Source: Hofstenia miamia (Eukaryota; Xenacoelomorpha; Acoela). From it: DNA of 64,000 nucleotides. Positions 39,131 through 51,241 of the stretch are shown in pieces. Numbering within the stretch: position 1 is the stretch's first letter; every line of letters starts with the position of its first letter. Under the pieces are notes generated by a model, which made no database searches, had not been told where the DNA came from, and worked only from the letters and a program-made list of their open reading frames with translations. A program made the position numbers and the translations under genes. The DNA lies in contig SCFE01000036.1 of the NCBI GenBank assembly GCA_004352715.1, forward strand, positions 412,964 to 476,963. The letters are read 5' to 3'.

Positions 39131-39536
39131 CAGAAACATCTTAATTGCTTTTATGGAGCTGTAAAATGCAAAATTCTGTTTTAGCTTTATGAACCTTCTC
39201 TTAAAAGTATTGGGCTTTCAGAATTTTTCGCATAGTTGTTCCTCTTATTTAATAAACATTTTAAAATAGGACTATGAGTAACGTATATTGATTGAAAGAA
39301 TAAGAAAAATCTACATAATCAGATTAACAGGCAGAACTGTAATTTTGCTTGCCTTAAGAAGGCTCGTTTTGGGATCGTTGTATATCTAATGCGGTGCTCA
39401 AGCTTGGCTCGGCTCATTGATAAGCGTGGCCAGCATACATGGCCAGTCCTAAAATCACGTCGACCACTGGGTCGGGTAGGGTCAATAACTAGCTAGCAAT
39501 TAAACTTCCCAGGATTAGGCCAGGAATTGATATTGA

Positions 39537-39538
<2 letters not shown>
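39131..39538. other. Unassigned; GC-richer block 39340-39530
   Basis: 39340-39530 is less AT-rich and contains short palindromes (TGGCCAGCATACATGGCCA). It may be a SINE or transposon end, but no second copy was found here. Confidence 0.35.

Positions 39539-39580
<42 letters not shown>
39539..39580. repeat. (TA)n microsatellite
   Basis: TA run of about 40 bp. Confidence 0.95.
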
Positions 39581-39582
<2 letters not shown>

Positions 39583-40307
39583 AGTTCAAATGATTTAAAG
39601 CAGTCACAATCCAGCATTATTTTTTTCTTAATTTAATGAAGCGATGCCAAAATATGACTATTATGACATTTCAGAGAAAAATATTACCGTATTATTAAAA
39701 AAACAAAAATATGACTTTCCATGACTTTATATCTTTTTATTTAACGGCACTCCAGGTCTGAAAACCATCTTTCAGCGACTGCAAAAAAGACCAACTGATA
39801 ATAATATGACTTTTATGACTTTTGGTTGCTCCAATTTTTATTGAAGTACAACCTCATTTCTCAATTAAATTTGACCTCTTGCGAATGAATATAAATACAT
39901 AAATAAATATATTACGTCCTGATATGTCAGAAAAACTTGTTTTGTTGCATGACAACTTCCATATCGTGGAAACATAAGGCTTTTTCTTCGAAAATTGCAT
40001 TTCTAAATCAAGTTTTATCTCAGAATATGTTATCCCCTAAAATCTGGTAAACATTTAAATTTTACCGGATGCCGGATATCAAGATCCGTTGTCAAATTTC
40101 TGATTATACCGGATTCCGGATTCTGACACATCCCTACTCATAATGCCTAACAAGTTTTATATTTTTCTCGTTAATACGTAGTGTAAATTGGGATGTGTCC
40201 AGATTATGAGTTCTCAGAAGAAGAGAAGAAGAAGAAATTATATTTTGTACTCAATTTAAGAATATAAATATTGGTTACAGTACAGTCTTATATATACATG
40301 CACACTA

Positions 40308-40313
<6 letters not shown>
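39581..40313. repeat. Possible decayed DNA transposon end
   Basis: Repeated ATATGACTTTxxATGACTTT words (39650-39830) and a CCGGAT-rich inverted block (40068-40130: ACCGGATGCCGGATATC … ATACCGGATTCCGGATTC) followed by CACATCCCTA, a common terminus of hAT-like elements in opposite orientation. No coding remnant. Confidence 0.35.

Positions 40314-40340
<27 letters not shown>
40314..40340. repeat. (TA)n microsatellite
   Basis: TA run immediately before the LINE. Confidence 0.9.
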
Positions 40341-40343
<3 letters not shown>

Positions 40344-40371
40344 TTTGTTGTGCGTTAAATTAATATTTATC

Positions 40372-41111
40372 ATGGTTTTACCAAAGGGATTTAACATAAA
40401 TGATAAAGATGATATATTCTCGTTATCGGAATAGGAAATAATGGAATTAACGCATCGCCAAGCTCAAAATGTAATTTCATCGCAAAATGATCTTCATATA
40501 CACCATAAAAATAGTATGCAAGAAAAATAGATGCAATTTCTGAAAGCTTGAAATATATAATTCGGATTTATCAAAATTATATAAAGGCTTTACGGAATCT
40601 CAAAAATGTTACACAGCTACAAATATGAATTCTATATCAGTACAGAATAGAGATGTAAATCTGAATGTACTCATTCTTACAGGAATGCCAGAGCCTTCCC
40701 ATAACGCCAAGATTGATTGCATTAACTCTGACTTTGAAAATGTGAAGAAAATGATTAATAATATTACTGGAGATGATTGCAAACTTGGAGAAGCTTATAG
40801 ACGTGGCAAATATAATAGTACTCATTCTAAGCCAAGAACAATAGTAATTAACTTTAAGAATTCCTGGGATCGTCGGAAAGCACTAGCATCTTGTATTAAA
40901 CTAAAAGGTACTGAATATTTTTAAAAAATGATATATCATTTGAAGAAATGAAAATAGAAAAAAGTCTTCTGAAATACAGATATGAGCTTTCAATTTTAGG
41001 CATACCTAAGAATGTCTTAAAGGTTCGACATTTAAAACTATACTTTAATAATCAAATTATTGACCCTAATCAAAGTGTACAATTTACATTTAGCAAAATA
41101 AATCAATTGTG
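40372..41111 (+). pseudogene. LINE ORF1-like protein, interrupted
   Basis: Open segments separated by stops at about 40432, 40528 and 40922. The longest (40625-40924) contains VLILTGMPEPSHN, then KLGEAYRRGKY and PRTIVINFKNSWDRRKAL, the pattern of the RNA-binding-domain-like part of LINE ORF1 proteins (RxGK and F-x-R/K-x-x blocks); a following segment has ISFEEMKIEKSLLKYRYEL. ORF1 proteins bind the element RNA in the retrotransposition particle. No zinc knuckle is visible. Family assignment is by position and these blocks. Confidence 0.55.
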
Positions 41112-41202
41112 ACTACACTGCCGGAACAATCAAGAAATTAAAGTATTACTCGGTAATGTTGAGAGCTTACGAAATATATTAAAGAGAATTGATGTTAATA
41201 AT

Positions 41203-44200
41203 TTGTTGAATTTTTATGAGTCTCACATTTTTTGTATTACAGAAACTTGGTTAGATTTTCATATAACCAATATGGAGTTATTTCCTTTTTCAAACTATTA
41301 TGTTGCTAGTCGCACTGACAGAACTTCAGGACCTCATGGAGGAGTATTAATTTCTATAAATCGAAAATTTGATGTACCAATAATCTATTCATTGTCTAAT
41401 GAAGAAAAATATGATTTAATTTGTGGAATTATAATTTCAAACGCAGATATGTGTATATTATTACTATGTTTATATCTACCTCCAAAAGGAAGTTTGTATG
41501 TTGTTTCTCCAAATGATTTAAAAACGGCCTTAGATTATTACAAAGGATTGTTCGAACTTTTCCTATCTAATAATGGATATATAAATAATGAAATTTACAT
41601 AGTTGGTGATTTTAATTTACCAGGCGTGGATTGGAACAGTTTTTCTTCTAGAAGTCTTTATGAAGATAAATATTTAGATATATTTATTGAACTTAATGTT
41701 AATCAAATAGTAAATAATCCTACTTTTGTATCGGGAAATATTTTGGATCTGGTTTTTACAACTGACGGCAATCATAATTCTCTTGATTGCATTATAAAAA
41801 ATTCAGATCATAGAATTTCAAAACATCATTTTCCCATTTTCAAAATCAAATGCTTTTACAATGAAATATGGACACCCGTTAATAATAATTTCATCTATTC
41901 ATTTGCAAATGCCAATTATACTTTGATTATTGAAGAAATGCAGAAGTTAGATATTAATTTACTAAATTCATTTGTTGACATTAATGCTTTAATCGAATTT
42001 TGGTACTATAATTTATATGAAATAATTAACTACATAATCCCAAAGAAAAGACATANATTTAGATATATTTATTGAACTTAATGTTAACCAAATAGTAAAT
42101 ACTCCTACTTTTGTATCGGGAAATATTTTGGATTTCGTTTTTACAACTAATGGCAATCACAATTCTCTTGATTGCATTATAAAAAATTCAGATCATAGAA
42201 TTTCAAAACATCATTTTCCCATTTTCAAAATCAAATGCTTCTACAATGAAACCGGGACATCGTTTAATAATAATTTCATCTATTCATTTGTAAATGCCAA
42301 TTATACTTTGATTATTGAAGAAATGCAGAAGTTAGATATTAATTTACTAAGTTCACTTGTTGACATTAATGCTTTAATTGAATTTTGGTACTATAATTTA
42401 TATGAAATAATAAACTACATAATCCCAAAGAAAAGACAGAAAAGATGCTTACTACCATCATTTTATTCATCGCATACTGTTCATTTACTAAACAAACTTA
42501 ATACATTAAAGAGAAGAATAAAATCACACCCGTCAACGACTTATAAAAAGAAGCTTGAAGTTCATTTTACAGATTTTCAAGATTCGGTGTCTCTTGACAA
42601 AATTGTATACATGAATTCTTTTAAAGACGGTTCTCAAAACAAAGTGTTTAAGTATTTAAGATCATTAAACAATTCTAATTTACAGAACTATATTTATTGG
42701 AATAGTGAACAGGCAAATACAAATGATGAAAAAGCTGAATTGTTCAATAGATACTTTAACACAGTTTATTCTAAGTCTAGCAAAAACCAAAATATAGATA
42801 ATAATGATAGTGAATTTCATCTTGAAGACTTTCAAATAACTCCTTCAAAAGTAATAAAGATAATTAAAAATCAATCTAATTCATCTGCCCCTTCATGCGA
42901 TACAATTCCAACTATTTTTATTAAAAATACATTGCCGGTTATTTCAAAACATTTATGTATTATATTCAACGGCATATTATCTAGCTTAGACTATCCAACG
43001 TTCTGGAAATCTGCGTTTATTGTTCCAATATTTAAAAAAGGCAAGCGTGATGATGTTAGAAATTACAGACCAATTAGTATTCTTCCACGTATTTCCCTTA
43101 TATTTGAAAGACTTTTATTTGATTTTATTTATCCTTTTATTATCTAAATTTCAGCATGGATTCCAAAGTGGATCTACGATTACGAATTTGTTATGTTATT
43201 TAGTAAAGTTTATAAATGTATTGATGTGGGTGCTTCATTTTGTGACATTTACTTTGACATTAGTAAAGCATTTGATACTGTTCCGCACCATCTTTTACTG
43301 AATAATCTATCTAAATTTGGATTTGATAATAAGTTTATGCAATTGTTCAAATCTTATTTAACAGGTCGCTACCAACACACAAATATTGGTGGAAGTATTT
43401 CGCAGCCTTTAAAAATAACGAGTGGAGTACCTCAAGGAAGTGTTCTTGGACCACTTTTATTTGTTCTACTCATTAATAATTTCTGTTCAAGTACAAATTC
43501 AAATATTTGGCTTTTCGCTGATGACAGCACACTTTTACTGAATTTCTTATTAAAAATACAATTGATTCGGTTATGAAATGGGGACGGAGAAATGAAATGC
43601 AATTCAATACATCTAAATCTAAGATTATATGTTTTGGAAAAACTAAATGCAGAGATATGCTTTCTTCAAAACACATGGCATATAATCTTCAATTAGTTGA
43701 ATCAGTCAATGATTTGGGCGTTAATATCTCATCAGATTTAAAATGGAACCAACATTATACCAAAGTTCTAAACAAAGCAATTAACATATTATTTTATCTA
43801 AGAAGAAATGTACCATATATAACACCTAAATTTATAAAAACTAAGTTATTCAAGAGTTGCATATTATCTGTTATAACTTATGGATCACAATGTTGGTGGC
43901 CAAATAGACATCACTTTGAAAAATTTGAAAGATATCAAAGGAAATGTTTACATTGGTGTTTAAATTCAAATATGGAAATGTCTTACAAAAATTTGTTGCA
44001 CCTTAATATACTTCGAATTACTCTTCAATTTCAATTGTGTGATTTGATAGTTTTCAATAAAGTACTAAATGGATTATACAAAATAGATCATACTGAATTT
44101 GTTATTGTAAAGAATACTTCATCAAGAGAAAAACGGAATATTTCCAAAAATCCTAAATGCAAATTGGTTACATTTCATAGCAACTATTGGGATCGTATTA

Positions 44201-44394
44201 CTGACTTGACTAATTACTTATCAGTCAATTCTAATATCAACATTTATGATCGTCCTAGCATTGTAAAGAAACAACTTCGTATATTCTTTGAAGATTATGT
44301 TATTAATCATTTTGAATTGAACAATACTTGCTCATGGTTTCTATCTTGCAATTGCAGCAATTGTAGAGAAGTAAGATCCTTTCAAAAAAAATAA
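41203..44394 (+). pseudogene. LINE ORF2: endonuclease–reverse transcriptase, frameshifted
   Basis: 41203-42055 is the AP-like endonuclease: ITETWL, GGVLISI, VGDFNLPGVDW, ILDLVFT and a final SDH, so its catalytic blocks are intact. 42057-42440 re-reads the endonuclease end (a diverged copy, about 4% different by eye) and 42441-43147 the linker and RT start (VPIFKKGKRDDVRNYRPIS). 43193-43576 holds FDISKAFDTVPHHLLL, SGVPQGSVLGPLLFVLLIN and LFADDSTLL. 43573-44394 is the thumb and a C-terminal CSWFLSCNCSNCR cysteine motif. Frameshifts lie near 43147-43200 and at 43535-43575 (codons lost compared with the 38.4-kb copy). RT catalytic residues are present, but the frame is broken. Confidence 0.85.
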
Positions 44395-44570
44395 TGTGAT
44401 ATTTGTAAAGTATTTTTTTTATTTTCCAAAATTTTGTTTTATTTGTAAATTAAGTTTGTAGCGCTTTATAAGCGAATTGAAGTCATTTAGTGGTAGTAGT
44501 ATATATGCAAAATTTACAAGAAAATATTAATTACACTTAAATCACAGTATTTCAATTTCTTTTAGTAATA

Positions 44571-44867
44571 TAGTCGGCGTTAATACATTAGAAATCTCGC
44601 CACTTATATTCAAATAATTCAGGCTTATGCGATCTATATAATTGTGTTATTTTAGTTGCATTGAAGTGTATCTCACTTTTGTTGTGTATCAGTATTTCGT
44701 GTAACTTAACTGATCATGTATCGGTATTTCGTGTATTTAAAAATCGTGTATTTCATGTATTTTTCGTGTATTTAGAAACTAAATTTCATTTATCAAACAA
44801 TTTATTCAATAAATGACATTTGGCCTTGCGTGGTTGAAAAAATTCTCTTGAGATAAATCGTCAATAG
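44571..44867. other. AT-rich DNA with CGTGTATTT repeats
   Basis: 44694-44780 contains at least four imperfect copies of TTTCGTGTATTT. Nothing coding. Confidence 0.4.
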
Positions 44868-45260
44868 TTTCTCGATGGATTGAGTATTTAAATGAATTTA
44901 CATTCACCATAGAACATAGGAAAGGGAATTTACGCAGCAACGCAGCCTTCTGGACATCGCTACCAGAATATCAGAGATGTAGAAAAGAAGGATGGAGATA
45001 AGAAACAATTCCAATTTTTGCCACACACAGAGTACGAAAAATTACCCGAAATAAATGTAGACAAAAGAGGACAAACTATACTTCCAATAACAATATAAAA
45101 AAATAACGGAAGAGGAGATAATAGATAACAGAAGGACGACGGAATCTTAAATGAAATTAGTGAGAAAATAAACAACCCGCACAAAGTATTATCAAAGGTA
45201 GCCAAAAGCTATTATGAAAGATACACATGTAGAATCTCCTTCCAGCCCAATTACAAACAA
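44868..45260 (+). pseudogene. Ty3/gypsy RNase H tail relic
   Basis: The plus strand encodes SRWIEYLNEFTFTIEHRKG … NAAFWTSLPEYQR, the end of a retrotransposon RNase H domain. In a shifted frame follow LPHTEYEKLPEINVDKRG and EEEII. The same blocks, in the same order, occur on the minus strand at 60.0-60.4 kb (HWIEYLNNFSLTIRHHPG, then HTEYQLIPEINAD), so the two are sister elements. Upstream RT is missing and frames are broken. A MITE begins 300 bp downstream, and an integrase relic resumes at 47.2 kb. Confidence 0.7.
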
Positions 45261-45554
45261 ATTAAATCATAAATTCAATTTCCAATGTGTTCAGTGGGAA
45301 AGGACCTAACTAATACCTGCTCACGGCAATAGATGGTTGTATATCTCCGTAACTATAATTAATGATTTAACCACCATTCACATTTAGGCAAAGTCTCCAT
45401 GCAGTTTTCTTCTCCAATGGGAGTCTGCCTGACGCTGTTCTCCATGTCACCAATTAATCAACTTTGACATCTACTTTGATGTTTCACCGACACTCAGCTC
45501 AATAAACATTTATTATGTGTAACCTAGCTTACAGCAGTACTAATAATATGCATG

Positions 45555-46560
45555 AAGGGGGTGCCACACGATTAGTCTTTTGACTATAGTGAAAAACCGT
45601 GTGGCACCCCCAAAAAGTGACTTTTGCGGTTTACGATTAGTCAAATTTTGAAATAGAAATTGTTCTATTTGAAAATGACTGTTAGTCAAAAGACTAACCG
45701 TGTGGCATCCCCCAATAGTCAACTTATTGTAATTTTGAAAGAAAATGGGAATTTTGATTTTAAATAACTTTGCACTTTCATCTTAAATGTCATTAATAAG
45801 TAAACAATATAATTAAGGACTTGGCTTTAGCGCGTTCTTCACTTAATTTCATTGGCAACAGCTGTTTCATAAAGGTTGATATGATTTCCAATATTACTTC
45901 TTGTGGATTGCAACCTGCAAATTGGGTTAAATGTTTACATAATGCACGCACTTGTTTATGAATGAGCAAATAGCTGTTTGATACACTTTGTATTGGGAAA
46001 TGCATATGAACCCTCTAGTGGCTCATGGTTATGTAATAGATTGTCAAAATATTTTGGTTGAATATTCCCATGTATATTTGAATAAAAAGTAAATTGTTTT
46101 AGATTAACTTGAATAAGTCATGGCATCATTGCCACCGTTTTTCGTTTTAGCATTCTGTTGAATGAATGCAATATAAATGGTAATCAATTTCTTCGGAAGT
46201 CCTGTTCCAAAGGCTGATTTGATGACATAATTATGATGTAAAATTTACTTTACAGATTGCAACGTGCAAATTTGGTTAAATGTTTACATGATTTTCTAGC
46301 AGCACTTGTTTATGAATGGTCAATGAATTATTCATTTTCTTTGGTGTGGGCTAGGCCGTCAAAATGTTTTTAGTCACCTACATTACATATGTAATTATAG
46401 CAATTCCACTTAGTAATACTAATAGATTCCATGTATATGCAATGAAATTTGCGCAGAAACCTATTTTTGACTATTAGTCAAAATATTTAACTAATAGGCA
46501 AAATAATACAAAACCACAATTTTGACTATAGTCAAAAGACTAATTGTGTGGCACCCCCTT
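45555..46560. mobile_element. Foldback MITE, TIR core TGCCACACGA, about 1 kb
   Basis: The ends AAGGGGGTGCCACACGATTAG and (reverse complement of right end) AAGGGGGTGCCACACAATTAG continue with TCTTTTGACTATAG on both sides, about 35 bp of near-perfect TIR. The left 157 bp (45557-45713) is itself an inverted repeat with an internal hairpin arm at 45596-45611. The interior holds a diverged direct duplication (about 45840-45980 and 46190-46330, sharing TGGTTAAATGTTTACAT-type blocks). No ORF of substance. It sits between the RNase H and integrase pieces of the gypsy relic, so it inserted later. Confidence 0.75.
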
Positions 46561-47184
46561 TAACATTTCACTTTAAAATCTTTAGTGATTGTGTGTTTTT
46601 GTATGAAGTAAATGATATTCATAGAACTTTCGTTGTGTTATGCAACCTGGAATGACACTAGCTGCTCAACATAAGAAATATTTAGATAATAAAAATAGCA
46701 ACAGTTAATAATCGCCATTACCCAAAACTATCAGTGAATAATTATACAATTCACAACTAGATAGCAGCTTCCTAGCCTACATTTAGTAATAGTGAATAAA
46801 TAGGTAATCATATCTAAGGTCACATTATCAGTCAATGTATAGTCAGCAATTTGGATCTAAAAAGTTAATATATACACTACATTTGGCAAACTAGCTGTTT
46901 CTGAATTTGTTACAATATGCATTAGTGAAAACAAAAGATAGCTAGCTGAGTGAGATATGGAAAAAACTTAATCGTACACCTAGCTTAAATGTATTTCGTG
47001 GTCAGGGGTGTAGAACCTTGAATTTTTCCCGTTGTGGAATCCTGACCACTACTTTACATGAACCACTTAGCTATGCATTATAATTATATAATCAAACCAA
47101 AAACAAATAGTAAAATAAGTTTGTTTTGAAGAATATACTTTATCAATCTTACACTGAGTTGTTTCTATTTATACTTTTTTTGAT
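46561..47184. other. AT-rich DNA, possibly gypsy-relic interior
   Basis: No recognisable motif between the MITE and the integrase relic. Confidence 0.4.
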
Positions 47185-48020
47185 TAGAAAAGTGCATCAA
47201 AAAAGACATATGGGAATAATACAAACTGAGAGAACATTTAATGCAAAGATTTATAACAATGGCAGTAAGAAAAGTGATCCAAGAATGTCATAAATAAATG
47301 TACAACTTGTCTGTTAAATAATAAACAACATTTTGTCATACAAAGGGCACCTTTAGTGAAGATGATTGCGACACAACCAAATGAAGTAGTACACATTGAT
47401 TTGGAAATACTGTTGGGAGATGACAAAGGATATCAATACCTGCTAGTGATGATCAATAATTTCAATAAATACACGAGGATGAAAGAACAACAGCATATCA
47501 CCCCAAGTGAACAGGGGTGTAGAAAGGCTGAATCAAACACTGATTAAATTGGTAAAAGTGGCACCAACTAGAATAGATGGAAATAAATGGAGACAAGTGA
47601 TAGAGATCATTGAGTATTTCTAGAATACATCAGTGCACTCTACTATAGGAGTGACACTGTTAAAAGCTATGTATGGCAGGGAAGCAGCAACACCTCTATA
47701 AATGCGGTACTTTAACTATACAGACAAGATGGATAATGAATAAGTAAAACAATTAAAGTCAAAAATCACTGGGCTACACAAAACAATGTGTGACAACATA
47801 AAGAAATCAGTGGTGCACCAACAGAGAAACTACAATAAAAAATTTACAGGCACACACACACAAGTAGGGGATAAAGTATACACATTTACGCACCCACTAA
47901 AGTAACTGATGTTAACCAAGTAAGAAAATTGAAAACTATTTGGTCTAAGCCATATATAATTAAAAAAGTGTTGCCTAATAATATATATTAAGTAACAACA
48001 GGACATTACATTTTCAAAAT
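47185..48020 (+). pseudogene. Retroviral-type integrase relic (Ty3/gypsy)
   Basis: In order and across several frames: an HHCC-like zinc finger beginning (VHQKRHMGI…TERTF), a following C-x2-C (TTCLL/ECHK region), then APLVKMIATQPNEVVHIDLE with the first catalytic Asp and YQYLLVMINNF. The second Asp region is deleted, YHPK-like and GVERLNQTLIKL blocks carry the Glu region, then LLKAMYGREAATPL, and a C-terminal GDKVYTF and WSKPYIIKK (GPY/F-like) segment. Many stops and frameshifts. Integrase would insert the element cDNA; this copy cannot function. It may belong with the RNase H tail at 44.9 kb, or with the DNA polymerase relic downstream, since Polintons also encode such an integrase. Confidence 0.7.
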
Positions 48021-48350
48021 TTGAAAAGAGCAATCACAAACATCAATGATGTAAAACTGGATGATGAAGCAGAGTTCAAATTTTTACATAATAATAATGA
48101 ACAGGTATATGAAATAAATGATTTAGATAGCCTACCTGAAGAAGACCTTAATGAAGAATTTCAATGTGATATATCAAATGATGACATACAAAGAAGAGTA
48201 ATGCTTCAGAAAGCAGCAAAAAATAAATAAATATATGACCCTGAAACATGGGATTTTCATTTATTAATTGAATTTAGAAAACAAGAAAACAATGCATTAA
48301 CCATTAAAGAAAAGAATACAAAGGGAGTAAAAAGCAGAGGAACAACCAAC
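48021..48350 (+). pseudogene. Acidic ORF after the integrase, function unknown
   Basis: An open segment of 69 codons rich in Asp/Glu/Asn (with EINDLDSLPEEDLNEEF), then a TAA at 48228 and a further in-frame segment (DPETWDFHLLIEFRKQENN) to about 48347. Codon use and position suggest a C-terminal tail of the integrase polyprotein or a separate small protein of the same element. Not recognised. Confidence 0.4.
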
Positions 48351-49179
48351 AAACAAAAAATTTGATAAGTTCATCTAAAAGCAAACAAACATAGTTCGAC
48401 TTCCTGAAATTTTTCAATATGTATTCATAGTCTTTTTCTGTTATTTCAAGTCAAAGTTTAGGATCTCTTAAAACCGCCATTTAACATCAGAAATTTTCAA
48501 TCACATTCATAATATCAACATTGAAAATTTTAAGATCATTACAAGAACAAAATGTACAAGAATTGCAGAAGCCATTGAAATTAACAACATTGACAAAACA
48601 AAGTTATTAAATAAACAAATTAATCCAACTAAGTTTTTATATTTATTTTTGATTTCATTCTATAATTTTACAAATGCTGGGTGTGCCTTGAATGTTACAA
48701 ATCAAATTTATAAATCTTACCTTATTTCCTGCTTTCTATTCAATGCTAGCTTAGGGACAGATTTCATAAAATATCTTCTGAGACTTAGATTAGGTCTAAA
48801 AGTTGGTTGTTTTGTTTCACTTCCTTAATCTTTTGAATTTTATCATTTACTGATGAACATTATTCAGTGTGTCAATACCATAATAGTACCGGATTTAATG
48901 GAACAAATAACTTCCTAATTTAAAAAATGATATACATTTAAATCTAAAATTTGATAATTCTAAAGAAAAACTATAATACACATGCAAAAACTAAAAAACA
49001 TTTAAAAAATATAGAAGGGAACAATGATTTAACAATAAAGGGGTATATTCCGACAGTTAAAATAAAAAACATTGTGTTAATGTAATAGTTGATTTTAAGG
49101 GTAAAGACACAGAAACAATAATAAAGTATTTTAATATAATCAACCAACCATTGAAATATAATTTTTAATTATATTTAAG
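48351..49179. other. AT-rich DNA, possible decayed 5' part of the polymerase gene
   Basis: Open pieces occur but none is recognisable. 48960-49130 has Lys/Asn-rich plus-strand segments that could precede the polymerase. Confidence 0.35.
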
Positions 49180-51240
49180 AATTACAATAGGTATTGAAGA
49201 CACACTTAAGGATGTAATCATTCCTTATCAATGAAAGAAATAAAAGCAAAGGGTGAAGTAAATAATATTAATATTTTCTCAAAACTAAAGGAGAAAGTCA
49301 ACATTTGAAAATCATATTAGATTATGCAAAAATGAAGACACAACATAATTATGCTTTCCAAAAAAAGACCAAATTAAATTTAAAAGTTATCATTATAAAT
49401 TAGATGTTCTATTTAAAATTTATTCAAAATTGAAAGTTATAATGTAAAGGTCAAGGGTTGGTAAAGATAACATAGACAGCACAGATAAAACTACAATTTC
49501 ATGCAATCATCTAACTATTGTTTTTGGAATATGCCTAAAATTAGATATTCCTGAATTATGTAAGTCAAAATACATCTATTATTTTGGAAAAGATTGTGTT
49601 GAAATATTTGTTCAAAAAATTAAAGAATTAAAAGTTTTTTTTATGTTTAAGCATGACATTTCTATGAAAATTACCAAAGAAGAAAATTGAGACTTTCAAA
49701 ACTGAAATGAATGTTATCTATGCAGATGTGCAAATGAAAAACTAGTAAGAGATCATTGTCATTTAACTGGGAGACACTGGGTTCTGCTTGCAATGATTGC
49801 AATATAATGGCTCAAAAACAATGAATTGCTTTTGTACCTTTGTATTTTCATAATTATACACAATATGATTCACATTTATTTTCCATGAATTATTTAAATG
49901 TAAAGAAAAATTGGTTAAAAACCCTTATAGAAAATTGAAGAAGAATATATTTCTGTACATATGATTGTATAAGTTTTTTGGATTCTTACAAATTTCTTGC
50001 ATCATCATTAAATAATTTAGCAGATCATAATGAACAAAAACCCTTTCTAGAGGTGTATTTGTTAAATGTGTACTTATATAATCTAAATTAGCCTATCAAT
50101 ATGAATTTTTTCATATTCCTGAATCTTATGAAAAACTTCCAGATACAAAATCAGAATACTTTTCAACTCTAAATCAAAAAGCTCTAAAATGAAGATGAAA
50201 TAGAAAGAACTAATAAAGTAATTAAAAGTATGATATTAAATCTGGAAAAGGACTGACAATGTTGTATTTAAGGGTTGATGTCTTATTACTAGCAGATTTT
50301 TTTGAAAATCTTATTAAACTTAGGAAAGAAAAATATGGTTTAAATCCATTACCTAGAAATACTTGGCAATTAGGATTAAAATTCACAAATTCTCAATTAG
50401 ATTATTTGAAAGATCCTGATCTTGTAATTTCAATTGATTAAAATATTTGTATGTTGATTCAAATAATTTATATCAATGGGCAAAAACTTTCCTTTTAGTG
50501 ATTTTAAGTTCTTAGAAGTAAATAATTGAGGGGACATAATTGAAAAAATAATTGGATCTTCTTATAACAGTCCTATTGGATATTTTATTGAGTGTTACTT
50601 ATCTTATACTAATAAATTGAAAAATATAACAAAAAAATTTCTGTTTTGTCCAGTTAATAGAAAGGTAGACCCTTCTGAATAAAGTGAATATCAAAATTGA
50701 ATTGCTCTTAAAAGTGGTTCTCCTACAACAAATCATTTTGTGATCAATATAATAAAAAATTCTATTTTTGCCATTATAGGTTATTAAAGTTTTATCTACC
50801 AATGGGCATGGAAATGAGTAAAGTGTAATGAGAAATTTTATTTAAGCAGAAGAAAGTGTATGAAGTATATATTGATCAGAACACCAATGTGAGATCAAAA
50901 GCAAAATATAGTTTTGAAAAAAGATTTTTATAAACTTTTAAATAATGCATTCTTTGGAAAAACTTGTGAAAACATCAGAGGAAGTACAAATGTAAAAATT
51001 TTTAATAAAAACAAGACTACTGAAAAATTAATCAAGGAGCAAAATAAGCTAAAATTTAAAATACATTCTGATTTTGATGATTTTTTGGTATATCATTACC
51101 ATCAAACAAAATTCAAGTTTAATAAACCAATATATCATGGATTTACTGTTTTACAACTATCAAAATTGTTAATGTATGAAAATTATTATGATGTACTACA
51201 ACCATTTTTTGGTAATGTCGAATCGTGGGCTGGTAGGGTA
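49180..51240 (+). pseudogene. Polinton/Maverick-type family B DNA polymerase, decayed
   Basis: Motifs appear in order on the plus strand. About 49325-49440: FPKKDQIKFKSYHYKLDV, the segment just before the exonuclease domain. About 49710-49800: CRCANEKLVRDHCHLTGRH followed by a second Cys pair, a Zn-binding VRDHCH-x-TG block. About 49825-50000: PLYFHNYTQYDSH and LDSYKFLASSLNNLA (exonuclease motifs, the usual Asp in place). 50259-50441: YLRVDVLLLADFFENL. 50914-51240: KKDFYKLLNNAFFGKTCEN, the polymerase motif B Lys block, then YHGFTVLQLSKLLMYENYY. At least six frame breaks or stops. The YxDTDS palm motif that should follow is missing because the frame runs into a MITE at 51242. This polymerase type is known from protein-primed DNA replicons (Polinton/Maverick elements and related viruses). 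Inactive copy. Confidence 0.75.
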
Positions 51241-51241
51241 A

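Larger units (their letters stand above)
40372..44570 (+). mobile_element. Nearly full-length non-LTR retrotransposon (LINE), inactive
   Basis: Plus-strand element with ORF1-like and ORF2 (AP endonuclease, RT, C-terminal Cys motif) in canonical order. The 5' limit is placed at the first ORF1-like ATG and the 3' limit near the end of the AT-rich tail; no target duplication was identified. It includes a redundant 384-bp segment around the single n at 42056. Confidence 0.8.
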
